DNA of 64,000 bases, taken from positions 2,918,501-2,982,500 of the forward strand of contig NZ_CP016534.2 of NCBI RefSeq assembly GCF_001687565.2. The letters are read 5' to 3'. Source of the stretch: Planococcus antarcticus DSM 14505. Lineage in GTDB: Bacteria; Bacillota; Bacilli; Bacillales_A; Planococcaceae. The notes below the pieces were generated by a model. The model saw only the letters and a program-made list of their open reading frames with translations, was not told where the DNA came from and did not search any database. Of the stretch, positions 33,374 to 47,058 are shown one piece after another; within the stretch, counting starts at the first letter, position 1, and each line of letters begins with the position of its first letter. The translations under genes and the position numbers were made by a program.

Positions 33374-34381
33374 CTAATTGACTTTGTTTTTTTGGCGAAA
33401 GATATTTTCTTTTGCTTCCAGCATTAACCCTGTGCCGAGGACAACGCATTCCATCGGATTCTCTGCGATAGAAACCGGAACTTCCAATTTTTTGGCCAGT
33501 AGTTGGTCCAGTCCATCCAGCAATGCGCCGCCTCCCGTCAAGATTGCTCCACTTTCAATAATATCAGAACCCAGTTCCGGCGGCGTTTTCTCCAACACCA
33601 TCCGCGCTGCCTCCACAATTAATTGAACGGATTCTCTAAGTGCTTGTTCGACTTCCATCGATGTGATGATCAACGTTTTCGGAAACCCCGTCAAAATATC
33701 GCGGCCACGGATTTCCATCTCTTTTCCTTCAGTATGCTGTAATGCAGTACCAATCTCCACCTTAATCTTCTCAGCAGTTTTTTCCCCAATCAACAGCTTA
33801 TGATGCTGTTTCACATACCGCATGATTTGCTGATCAAACCGGTCACCCGCCGTTTTAATCGTTTCGCTCGTCACAATATCACCCATGGACAAGACCGCGA
33901 CATCCGTCGTTCCACCGCCAATATCGATGACCATGCTGGCACTAGGCTGATAGATATCGAGACCAGCGCCAATGGCAGCCATTTTCGGCTCAACTTCCAC
34001 ATAAACCTTCTTGCCGCCTGCTTTTTCGGCCACTTCACGAATTGCATTTTGTTCGATACTCGTCACATTTGTCGGACAGCAAATCAAGATGCGCGGCTTG
34101 GTCATAAAACCCTTCAACTTTAATATGTGAATAAAATGCTTCAGCATCGCTTCGGTCACGTCAAAGTCATGAATTACACCATCCTTTAATGGACGAATAG
34201 CCACTATATGCTTTGGCGTCCTACCCATCATTTTTCGAGCCTCTTTACCCACAGCCAGCACTTCGTTGGTCTTCCGATCCATGGCCACTACAGAAGGTTC
34301 ATTTAAGATGATTCCTTTGCCTTTAACGTATATCAATACATTCGCTGTCCCTAGATCAATTCCAATATCTTTAGAAAACAT
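33374..34381 (-). CDS. mbl: Rod-shape determining protein Mbl (MreB homologue)
   Basis: 335 residues from ATG 34381 (AAAGGAG ten bases before; a TTG one codon earlier is possible). Actin-like ATPase motifs: phosphate 1 DIGIDLGTANVLIYVKG (about 5-21), phosphate 2 VIDIGGGTTDVAVLSMG (about 158-174), adenosine motif ILTGGGALLDGL (about 288-299). The N-terminus and IRPLKDGVIHDFDVTEAML match Mbl more than MreB. Mbl forms membrane-bound filaments that direct cell wall synthesis along the cylinder. The spoIIID gene that precedes mbl in Bacillus is absent; murAA precedes it here. Confidence 0.92.
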   Translation of the reverse strand: MFSKDIGIDLGTANVLIYVKGKGIILNEPSVVAMDRKTNEVLAVGKEARKMMGRTPKHIVAIRPLKDGVIHDFDVTEAMLKHFIHILKLKGFMTKPRILICCPTNVTSIEQNAIREVAEKAGGKKVYVEVEPKMAAIGAGLDIYQPSASMVIDIGGGTTDVAVLSMGDIVTSETIKTAGDRFDQQIMRYVKQHHKLLIGEKTAEKIKVEIGTALQHTEGKEMEIRGRDILTGFPKTLIITSMEVEQALRESVQLIVEAARMVLEKTPPELGSDIIESGAILTGGGALLDGLDQLLAKKLEVPVSIAENPMECVVLGTGLMLEAKENIFRQKNKVN

Positions 34382-34599
34382 CAAGCCCGTACTCCTTTTA
34401 AAACCATTTATTCTGCATCTTCAATCGAAAGTTCCAGTGATCGTAAAACCCAATCAGAACAGCTAATATTCAACGTGTAAAACACTGCTGAGTAAACCTT
34501 CTCTCTAGTGTATGTATTCTCAAAAAGACTCTCTTAACTGAATATTTTATCACAGTCAGGAACGCATTGACAAAATTCTTGAAGTTCTCAGCATCAATA

Positions 34600-34637
34600 A
34601 AAAAAGCTTGCGAAGCTGATAAGCAGCACCGCAAGCC
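34600..34637 (-). terminator. Terminator of murAA
   Basis: On the minus strand GCTTGCG-GTGCTG-CTTAT-CAGCTT-CGCAAGC (inner mismatch) followed by a T7 run. Confidence 0.8.
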
Positions 34638-34650
34638 CATTATGAATAGA

Positions 34651-35949
34651 TTAGACCAATTGCCCAACTTTCGTTTCTACTTGTTCAACAGTAACACGCT
34701 CAATATCAGCGCCTAAAGCTGCCAGTTTCGAATGAAAGTTAACGTATCCGCGATCTAAATGATAAAGTTCGTTTACTCGAGTAATACCGTCTGCAGCAAG
34801 TCCTGCCAAAATCAATGCGGCAGCAGCTCTTAAATCGGTTGCTGCTACTTCCGCGCCTTGAAGATTTGATGGGCCTTCCATGATTACTGAACGACCTTCA
34901 ATTTTAACCGATGCATTCATGCGGCGGAATTCTTCCACATGCATAAAGCGGTTTTCAAAGACAGTTTCTGTCAGGATGCCGTTTCCTGTAGCGGTCAGCA
35001 TCAAGGACATCATTTGTGACTGCATATCTGTTGGGAATCCAGGATGTGGCATGGTCTTGATATCGATTGAACGAAGTGGACGAGTCGCACGGACGCGCAA
35101 TCCTTCTGCCGTCTCCTGAATATCAACACCCATTTCACCCATTTTAGAAATCAAGGCAGCCATATGTTCTGGAACAGCATTCTCAATGATAACATCGCCT
35201 TCTGTGATTGCAGCAGCCACCATAAAGGTTCCAGCTTCTACACGGTCTGGAATGATATAATGCTCAGCGCCATGCAATTCTTCGACGCCTTCAATGCGCA
35301 TCGTATCTGTTCCTGCGCCAATAACGCGGCCACCCATTTCATTGATGTAGTTCGCTACATCCACAATTTCAGGCTCTTTGGCAGCATTTTCGATAAGTGT
35401 CGTGCCTTCTGCCAATGCGGCAGCCATCATGATGTTTTCAGTTGCACCAACACTTGGAAAATCTAAGTAAATTTTTGCTCCCTGTAAACGCCCAGTTGTT
35501 TTTGCTTCGACAAAACCGTTGCCAAATGTGATGCTCGCGCCCATCGCTTCAAATCCTTTTAAGTGCTGATCGATTGGACGCGAACCTATTGCACAGCCAC
35601 CTGGCAAAGCCACACGAGCGAATCCATTACGTGCAAGAACTGGTCCCATCACCAAAATCGAAGCGCGCATTTTACGCACATACTCAAATTGGGCTTCACT
35701 TGATAATGTTGCTGAAGAATCAATCAGCATTTCATTTTTTTCTGGGAAATACTCAACAGCAACATTCAAGCTTTTCAAGACCTCTTGAATTGTGTAAACA
35801 TCTGCTAAATTAGGCACCTCTTTAATGATACTCTTGCCTTTCGAAGCCAATAATGCACCGGCTAACACCGGAAGAACTGCATTTTTAGCACCTTCAACTC
35901 GTACCTTTCCTGTTAACTTTTGGCCGCCTTTTACAATGATCTGATCCAC
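34651..35949 (-). CDS. murA: UDP-N-acetylglucosamine 1-carboxyvinyltransferase MurAA
   Basis: 432 residues from GTG 35949, preceded by GGAGGG at seven bases; a longer frame to 35979 lacks a ribosome site. EPSP-synthase fold; catalytic Cys in [22 protein letters not shown] (Cys about 117), [16 protein letters not shown] near the N-terminus and [15 protein letters not shown] for substrate binding. Catalyses the first committed step of peptidoglycan synthesis, adding enolpyruvate to UDP-GlcNAc; target of fosfomycin (Cys present, so sensitive in principle). A second MurA lies at 59.8-61.1 kb. Position next to ywzB and atp matches MurAA. Confidence 0.94.
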   Translation of the reverse strand: MDQIIVKGGQKLTGKVRVEGAKNAVLPVLAGALLASKGKSIIKEVPNLADVYTIQEVLKSLNVAVEYFPEKNEMLIDSSATLSSEAQFEYVRKMRASILVMGPVLARNGFARVALPGGCAIGSRPIDQHLKGFEAMGASITFGNGFVEAKTTGRLQGAKIYLDFPSVGATENIMMAAALAEGTTLIENAAKEPEIVDVANYINEMGGRVIGAGTDTMRIEGVEELHGAEHYIIPDRVEAGTFMVAAAITEGDVIIENAVPEHMAALISKMGEMGVDIQETAEGLRVRATRPLRSIDIKTMPHPGFPTDMQSQMMSLMLTATGNGILTETVFENRFMHVEEFRRMNASVKIEGRSVIMEGPSNLQGAEVAATDLRAAAALILAGLAADGITRVNELYHLDRGYVNFHSKLAALGADIERVTVEQVETKVGQLV

Positions 35950-36300
35950 TAATATACCCTCCATGTGTTTAATAGTCATCTATATGTATCCCATATATGT
36001 TTAAAATTCCAATGTCATTATTTAGAAACAAAACCTTTCTCATACTAACTTGTTTTTTGGTAAAAAACAAGCAACTATACTCTCATTTTGCGCTGTCTTT
36101 TTTAATGCACACCATGGTATTCGGAAACCATGGTGCGTTTATGTCCGTAGGGGGAAAAAAGTCACGTTTTAATAATAACCTACTAGACCTTTTCCCCTCT
36201 ATGCATAGCTTAAACCTTATATACGACTTTATTCCCCGGGAAATATATATTTTGCCGTTTTGCCATAACCGTGAGCTTCAAGGTCATGGCAAAACGGCAA
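35950..36300. other. Intergenic leader region of murAA with two inverted repeats
   Basis: About 350 bases between ywzB and murAA. No supported gene. Contains a hairpin CACCATGGT/ACCATGGTG (36110-36134) and the long inverted repeat at 36252-36300. Confidence 0.5.
36252..36300. repeat. 19-bp inverted repeat next to the ywzB stop codon
   Basis: Arms TTGCCGTTTTGCCATAACC (36252-36270) and GGTCATGGCAAAACGGCAA (36282-36300) pair with one mismatch around an 11-base loop, two bases from the ywzB stop. On the minus strand it is followed by AATATATAT, not a T run, so it is not a classic terminator. Confidence 0.65.
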
Positions 36301-36301
36301 T

Positions 36302-36535
36302 TTAAAATAGGTAAGGTAATTGCCTCGACCAAGATGAAATATTCAGGAAAAAAGTAGATACCATGGTCCCAATTGCAATACTAAGAAAAATATAAAGAAT
36401 TTGTGCCTGCAGCACATGGTGTTTGTGTATCCATTTTTCGAACATCACAGCACGCATCGCATAAAATGCAACCCCACTGAAAAAAATATGGCTGAAGATT
36501 GAAATCAACGCTGTTTGTCCAATCATGATTTCCAT
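36302..36535 (-). CDS. ywzB: YwzB-like DUF1146 membrane protein
   Basis: 77 residues with two membrane helices (about 6-30 and 45-65) and the family-typical FEKWIHKHHVLQAQILYIFLS loop. AAAGG lies nine bases before the ATG. Function unknown. In B. subtilis ywzB lies between atpC and murAA, as here. ywmB, its usual neighbour, is absent. Confidence 0.82.
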   Translation of the reverse strand: MEIMIGQTALISIFSHIFFSGVAFYAMRAVMFEKWIHKHHVLQAQILYIFLSIAIGTMVSTFFLNISSWSRQLPYLF

Positions 36536-36775
36536 TTTTACACGACCTTTCGTAAAAGAAGATTTTTAAAAATGGGTCTTGGCATTCTACAAATTAGTTG
36601 CTACTACTCCAGTTTTTTGGCCGTAGTGGCGATAGTTCTGTTGTTTGTAAATCTATAGCCGCGTTTTCTCAATTTCCTAATAAACAGCAAAAATTTTTTT
36701 ATTTGTTAGTAGTTGCCATACATTCAGGCAGTTTGAACAGCTCAACTCTTTTATTCGACGTATAAAGAAGAATAG

Positions 36776-36813
36776 AAAAAGCGGACAAAAGTCAATTGCC
36801 CTTCTGTCCGCTT
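36776..36813 (-). terminator. Terminator of the atp operon
   Basis: On the minus strand AAGCGGACAGAAG and CTTTTGTCCGCTT pair around an 11-base loop and are followed by TTTCTATTC. It lies beyond the tandem repeats, so these are in the operon's 3' untranslated region. Confidence 0.75.
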
Positions 36814-36831
36814 CCACTTTTCTTTGTCCAG

Positions 36832-37192
36832 ACTCCAACGGCCAACTCCTCGGGTCATAAGTCAACCCACCTGTGTGGCAAGGAGCGCCACACTGCTGGT
36901 CTGCCTTATGCCTGTCGGAGCTGTGCGGCCGTTTCCGCTTTTCTTTGTCCAGACTCCAACGGCCAACTCCTCGGGTCATAAGTCAACCCACCTGTGTGGC
37001 AAGGAGCGCCACACTGCTGGTCTGCCTTATGCCTGTCGGAGCTGTGCGGCCGTTTCCGCTTTTCTTTGTCCAGACTCCAACGGCCAACTCCTCGGGTCAT
37101 AAGTCAACCCACCTGTGTGACAAAGAGCGCCACACTGCTGGTCTGCCTTATGCCTGTCGGAGCTGTGTGCGGCCGTTTTCGCTTTTCTTACT
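36832..37192 (+). repeat. Three tandem copies of a 121-bp element downstream of atpC (repeat family C)
   Basis: Copies start at 36832, 36953 and 37074. Copies 1 and 2 look identical; copy 3 has a few changes (TGTGACAAAGAG for TGTGGCAAGGAG, an extra TG in CTGTGTGCGG). Each contains CTCCTCGGGTCATAAGTCA and CTTATGCCTGTCGGAGC, able to fold with each other. The array ends next to the atpC stop codon (37193). Open frames seen across it are repeat artefacts. Related single copies lie at 39.1 and 44.9 kb. Confidence 0.9.
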
Positions 37193-39061
<1,869 letters not shown>

Positions 39062-39110
39062 TTAAAAACTCCCTTTGCGGGATGTTCACACTTTTTGTTG
39101 TTCAAACTTC

Positions 39111-40137
<1,027 letters not shown>

Positions 40138-40252
40138 TTATTATTTTTTCTTCATATTCGAACTCAGTATTCCCCCGCTTTAACGGGCAGTATGTCTCCC
40201 CCATTGACATGCAGGAGATTTACTGACCGTAAAAGTCCGATTGGATCAACTA

Positions 40253-40285
40253 GTATTCAGTAAAGTTAAAGCCCCCACTGAATAC
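40253..40285. repeat. Inverted repeat between atpA and atpG
   Basis: Perfect 9-bp arms GTATTCAGT/ACTGAATAC around a 15-base loop, ten bases past the atpA stop, in a 172-base gap. No T run follows, so it is more likely an RNA-stability or processing structure than a terminator. Confidence 0.5.
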
Positions 40286-40294
40286 AGTTTCTCT

Positions 40295-41824
<1,530 letters not shown>

Positions 41825-41830
41825 TCATAA

Positions 41831-42361
41831 TTAACTCATTAATTGACGTTGCAGACGAGACAATTTCGTGCTCACGCTGCTGTCGTAAATGCGATTTCCG
41901 ATTTGAAGACGCAATCCGCCGATTAACGATGGATCGATGATGTTTTCAATTCGCAAAGATTGTTTACCAATTTTCCCAGCAAATACTGAAGAAATAGATG
42001 CGCGTTCGTCTTCTGTCAAAGGACGTATAGAGTAAACTTTTGCATCTTCAATTCCTTGTGCATTATTGGATAAAGCGACGAACTCATCAGCTAAAGAACC
42101 AATTTCGTTCATCCGTTTGCGTTCTGCCATCAATTGAAGTGTATTTACCACAAATGGGTTCGCTTCTTTAAACACTTCATTGATCAAGTTTGTTCGTTTG
42201 TCAGCTGAAAGTTTTGGAGAAATAAGTAAATCGTAAAATTCGGGAGTCAGTTCAAAGACTTTTTTCACTTCACGCAAATCATGTTCTACATCCAAAGACG
42301 ATCCGTGCTTTTGAGCAACTTGGAACAATGCTAGAGCGTAGCGTTCTGCAACTTGACTCAC
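41831..42361 (-). CDS. atpH: ATP synthase delta subunit
   Basis: 176 residues; all-alpha N-terminal domain (VAERYALALFQVAQKHGS) and C-terminal IENIIDPSLIGGLRLQIGNRIYDSSV motif. Links F1 to the peripheral stalk. Start is GTG 42361, overlapping the atpF TGA (GTGA), so translation is coupled. Confidence 0.95.
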   Translation of the reverse strand: MSQVAERYALALFQVAQKHGSSLDVEHDLREVKKVFELTPEFYDLLISPKLSADKRTNLINEVFKEANPFVVNTLQLMAERKRMNEIGSLADEFVALSNNAQGIEDAKVYSIRPLTEDERASISSVFAGKIGKQSLRIENIIDPSLIGGLRLQIGNRIYDSSVSTKLSRLQRQLMS

Positions 42362-42879
42362 TGAACTTCGCCTGCCTTCGCAATCGTTTCGTTAATCAAC
42401 TGGCGGTTGTCTTCCTCAGAGATTTCTTTTTCAAGCACTTTCGTAGCAGCGAGCATTGACAATGCCACAACTTCTTCACGAACAGCCGAAATCGCTTTAT
42501 CTCTTTCGTTAGCAATTTCCTGAACTGCAGCATCTTTCATGCGACCAGATTCAGCGCGTGCTGTTGTAATGATTTCCTCACGCGAAACTTCGCCGTGCTT
42601 TTTAGCGTTTTCAACAATTTCTTGTGCTTGCGTACGCGCATCTTTAAGAAGGCTGCGCTGCTCTTCAAGCAACTTATGTGATTCTAGACGGCTGTTTTCA
42701 GCAGTTTCGATTTCACTCTTGATTAAATCTTCACGCTGCTGCATTATGCCCATCAAAGGACCCCATGCGAATTTCTTCAAAAGCACCATTAGTAAAATGA
42801 AGATAACAAGTGTAACGAGAATGTCTCCAATATTCAAAAACTCCCCGGTTGCACCGAGTACGAGGTGATCAAAAAACAC
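42358..42879 (-). CDS. atpF: ATP synthase b subunit (Fo stalk)
   Basis: 173 residues: one N-terminal membrane helix (ILVTLVIFILLMVLLKKFAWGPL, about 20-42) and a long charged coiled-coil helix. Start is GTG 42879 with AAGGGAG ten bases before. The peripheral stalk protein that holds F1 to Fo. The 163-base gap to atpE is long for this operon type. Confidence 0.94.
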   Translation of the reverse strand: MFFDHLVLGATGEFLNIGDILVTLVIFILLMVLLKKFAWGPLMGIMQQREDLIKSEIETAENSRLESHKLLEEQRSLLKDARTQAQEIVENAKKHGEVSREEIITTARAESGRMKDAAVQEIANERDKAISAVREEVVALSMLAATKVLEKEISEEDNRQLINETIAKAGEVQ

Positions 42880-43042
42880 GATTGTTTCACTCCCTTCAAG
42901 AGCCTAAAATACAATTTCTTCTATAAGTAAGATCTTTATCTGTTGTAAGATGAATTTTCAAAAGCAAAATGGTTCATACAAGTTTAAATGGCGAAAACCA
43001 TATCGAAGCATCCCCACCATTTAACTTTTTTGTATAAAAAAC

Positions 43043-43282
<240 letters not shown>

Positions 43283-43325
43283 TCAGGATAGTTGTTTTTT
43301 TGTTTGCTCGATGAGCAGTTTATAC

Positions 43326-44063
<738 letters not shown>

Positions 44064-44435
44064 TTAATGGTGTTTCACGTGATAAACAATCCGCTCTGTC
44101 AATAACAGAGCATAAGGGACCATCAACCCAATTACCGTACTGACCAAGTGAATGTGCTCTGCGAATAAAATAGCAATCGCCACAGCCGCAACACCTGATG
44201 CAAACCGTAATGCCGTTCCAAGCGAACGAACTTTCGAGCCTTCAGCCACCGCACGGTCGAATTTCTCCATCCGACGAACCAGAATCCACATGTTGTAAAT
44301 GCCGAACAAAGTTCCGATTATGAGACCCGCGAACACTTCTTGATAAGAGGTAAACCCCCAACCAATAACGTAGAACGCTAAGATGAAGAAAATCATCTTT
44401 TTTAGCCTGGTATAAATCTCCCGAAGTCCATCCAT
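44064..44435 (-). CDS. atpI: ATP synthase subunit I
   Basis: 123 residues, four hydrophobic helices, matching the ATP synthase I family that assists assembly of the c ring. GGAGACAAG lies upstream of the ATG, three bases after the AtpZ-like gene. Second gene of the operon. Confidence 0.85.
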   Translation of the reverse strand: MDGLREIYTRLKKMIFFILAFYVIGWGFTSYQEVFAGLIIGTLFGIYNMWILVRRMEKFDRAVAEGSKVRSLGTALRFASGVAAVAIAILFAEHIHLVSTVIGLMVPYALLLTERIVYHVKHH

Positions 44436-44438
44436 TTT

Positions 44439-44660
44439 CTACTTGTCTCCTGATTCGAATTTGCGGACAGTCTGAAGCATTGCCCAAACACCGGCAGTGA
44501 TGCCTATGAATAGGCAGATGATCATGAAAAACGGGGCGGTTCCGATCTTTCTATCGAGCCACATACCTGTGAACGTACCGATGAGCACGGACCCAACAAG
44601 TTGTGATAGGATGGCGCTATAAATTGCCATCGCTTGCAAGGGACTTTTTGTTGGGCGCAT
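44439..44660 (-). CDS. atpZ: AtpZ/AtpI-family small membrane protein
   Basis: 73 residues with two membrane helices and the LVGSVLIGTFTGMWLDRKIGTAPFF motif region of the AtpZ family (proposed Mg2+/Ca2+ transport or assembly factor for the ATP synthase). GAGGGGGG precedes the ATG. First gene of the atp operon. Confidence 0.82.
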   Translation of the reverse strand: MRPTKSPLQAMAIYSAILSQLVGSVLIGTFTGMWLDRKIGTAPFFMIICLFIGITAGVWAMLQTVRKFESGDK

Positions 44661-44776
44661 GATACCCCCCTCGAACTTCGTTGATTTGACATTACACCCT
44701 CAAAAAGAGCAGTCGCATCAGGCTTCTAAGACCACATAATCTATGTAAGAAAACCTTCTCATGCATACCCTTTGTA

Positions 44777-44805
44777 AGCATACAATAGGGGTAAAATCAT
44801 GTCAA
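44777..44805 (-). promoter_or_regulatory. SigmaA promoter of the atp operon
   Basis: On the minus strand TTGACA (44805-44800), a 17-base spacer, TATGCT (44782-44777). A consensus -35 with one mismatch in the -10, about 115 bases upstream of atpZ. The best promoter match seen in the window. Confidence 0.8.
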
Positions 44806-44869
44806 TTAGTAGAAGTGAAAAACTTCACAAGCGATTTCCCTCCGACATATAGTCGACAAACTTTAACAA

Positions 44870-45001
44870 GAAAAGTGAAATCGGCTATTTTAGCTCCGAC
44901 GGGCTTAAGGCAGAATGGCGAAGCGGCGTTCTTCGCCGCACAGCCAGGCTGACTTAAGACCCCGAGGAGCTAGCCGATGTAACTAGACAACTTGAAAAGT
45001 G
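44870..45001 (-). repeat. Repeat family C element upstream of the atp promoter
   Basis: On the minus strand: TAGCTCCTCGGGGTCTTAAG, a GCGGCGAAGAACGCCGC hairpin, then CTTAAGCCCGTCGGAGCTA. Outer arms TCGGCTA/TAGCCGA (44881-44887, 44971-44977). Opposite orientation to the elements at 36.8 and 39.1 kb. Confidence 0.75.
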
Positions 45002-45020
45002 AAATTTACCATCTACTCTT

Positions 45021-46139
45021 CTACAACTTCGAAAAATAAGTGTGCAGAGCTTCGACGATCCGGGCAGATGCTTTACCGTCTCCGTATGGATTAGATGCTT
45101 GGGACATCGCTTTGTAGGCTGCTTCATCCGTCAACAATTCCTTAGCCATGCCGTAAATCGTCTCTTCGTCTGTTCCCGCAAGCTTTAGGGTTCCTGCACT
45201 GATGCCTTCAGGGCGCTCAGTCGTATCACGCAAGACCAGCACTGGCTTGCCAAGTGAAGGCGCTTCCTCCTGTATTCCACCTGAATCAGTCAGAATAAAG
45301 AACGAACGAGCCGCAAAGTTATGGAAATCTAGAACTTCCAGCGGTTCAATCAAATGGATACGCGGATCACGGCCCAATACTTCATCCGCTACTTCACGTA
45401 CTGCTGGATTCATATGTACCGGGTAAACTACTTGAATATCGTCATGCTCTTCGATTAAGCGTTTGATGGCACGGAACATATTACGCATCGGCTGCCCTAA
45501 ATTTTCACGGCGATGTGCCGTCAAAAGAATCATACGATCCGTACCGATTTTCTCCAAAATTGGATGCGAATACGTTTCACGCACCGTTGTCTGCAGTGCA
45601 TCGATTGCTGTATTTCCTGTAATATAAATTGTTTCTTCTTTTTTGTTTTCGTCGAGCAGATTTTGAGCTGATTTTTCAGTTGGTGAAAAATGAATATCCG
45701 CCATGACCCCCGTCAATTGACGGTTCATTTCTTCAGGATACGGCGAGTATTTATTGTGCGTACGCAAGCCCGCTTCCACATGTCCAATGGCAACTTGGTT
45801 ATAAAAGGCGGCAAGACTAGCAGCGAAAGTTGTCGTTGTATCACCATGCACCAAGACGATGTCCGGTTTGGCTTCTTTCATGACTGTATCAAGACCTTCC
45901 ATCGCGCGCATCGTTACATCGGTCAAAGTCTGGCGATCTTTCATAATGTTCAGATCGAAATCAGGCGTGATTTGGAATGTCTCCAGCACTTGGTCCAGCA
46001 TTTCCCGGTGTTGCGCAGTCACCGTTACCAATGGTTCGATGGTGTCTGGATGTTTTTGAAGTTCTAAAACAAGCGGCGCCATTTTAATGGCTTCAGGCCG
46101 CGTACCAAATATCGTCATTACTTTCCATTTTTTCGTCAA
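45021..46139 (-). CDS. mnaA: UDP-N-acetylglucosamine 2-epimerase
   Basis: 372 residues, GT-B fold. FGTRPEAIKMAPLV at the N-terminus, HVEAGLRTHNKYSPYPEEMNR (about 110-130), and TDSGGIQEEAPSLGKPVLVLR near the C-terminus identify the non-hydrolysing epimerase that converts UDP-GlcNAc to UDP-ManNAc, the donor for TagA. Start TTG 46139 with GAGGT eight bases upstream. It follows upp by 18 bases, so an upp-mnaA operon. Confidence 0.94.
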   Translation of the reverse strand: MTKKWKVMTIFGTRPEAIKMAPLVLELQKHPDTIEPLVTVTAQHREMLDQVLETFQITPDFDLNIMKDRQTLTDVTMRAMEGLDTVMKEAKPDIVLVHGDTTTTFAASLAAFYNQVAIGHVEAGLRTHNKYSPYPEEMNRQLTGVMADIHFSPTEKSAQNLLDENKKEETIYITGNTAIDALQTTVRETYSHPILEKIGTDRMILLTAHRRENLGQPMRNMFRAIKRLIEEHDDIQVVYPVHMNPAVREVADEVLGRDPRIHLIEPLEVLDFHNFAARSFFILTDSGGIQEEAPSLGKPVLVLRDTTERPEGISAGTLKLAGTDEETIYGMAKELLTDEAAYKAMSQASNPYGDGKASARIVEALHTYFSKL

Positions 46140-46158
46140 GCTGATTTACCTCGCTCTC

Positions 46159-46878
<720 letters not shown>

Positions 46879-46905
46879 TTATTTTCACCTATAGTTTATT
46901 TCTCC

Positions 46906-46946
46906 AAAGAAAAAAATCGGGAAGTATTTCCCCGATTTTTTTCTTT
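46906..46946 (-). terminator. Terminator downstream of the EAL-domain gene
   Basis: Perfect 16-bp stem AAAGAAAAAAATCGGG/CCCGATTTTTTTCTTT with a 9-base loop; A and T runs make it symmetric. Separates the sensor gene from upp. Confidence 0.82.
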
Positions 46947-47058
46947 AGCTCCTTAAAACCGAAGCGATATCCACTGCATGGTCGTGCAGCTGCTGTAGAA
47001 AAAACAGACCAAGCGCCATGTAAAAGTAACAGTATTACAAAAAAACCCTCGGATTTTC

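Larger units (their letters stand above)
44661..45020. other. Region between mnaA and the atp operon: promoter plus repeat
   Basis: Contains the atp promoter (44777-44805), a leader of about 110 bases before atpZ, and a family C repeat (44870-45001) between the promoter and the mnaA stop. No clear terminator for mnaA, so read-through into atp is possible. Confidence 0.6.

Noticed and set aside
35997-36305. 102-codon plus-strand frame upstream of murAA
   Set aside because: No ribosome site, covers the murAA leader and the 36.25-kb inverted repeat; composition reflects AT-rich non-coding DNA.
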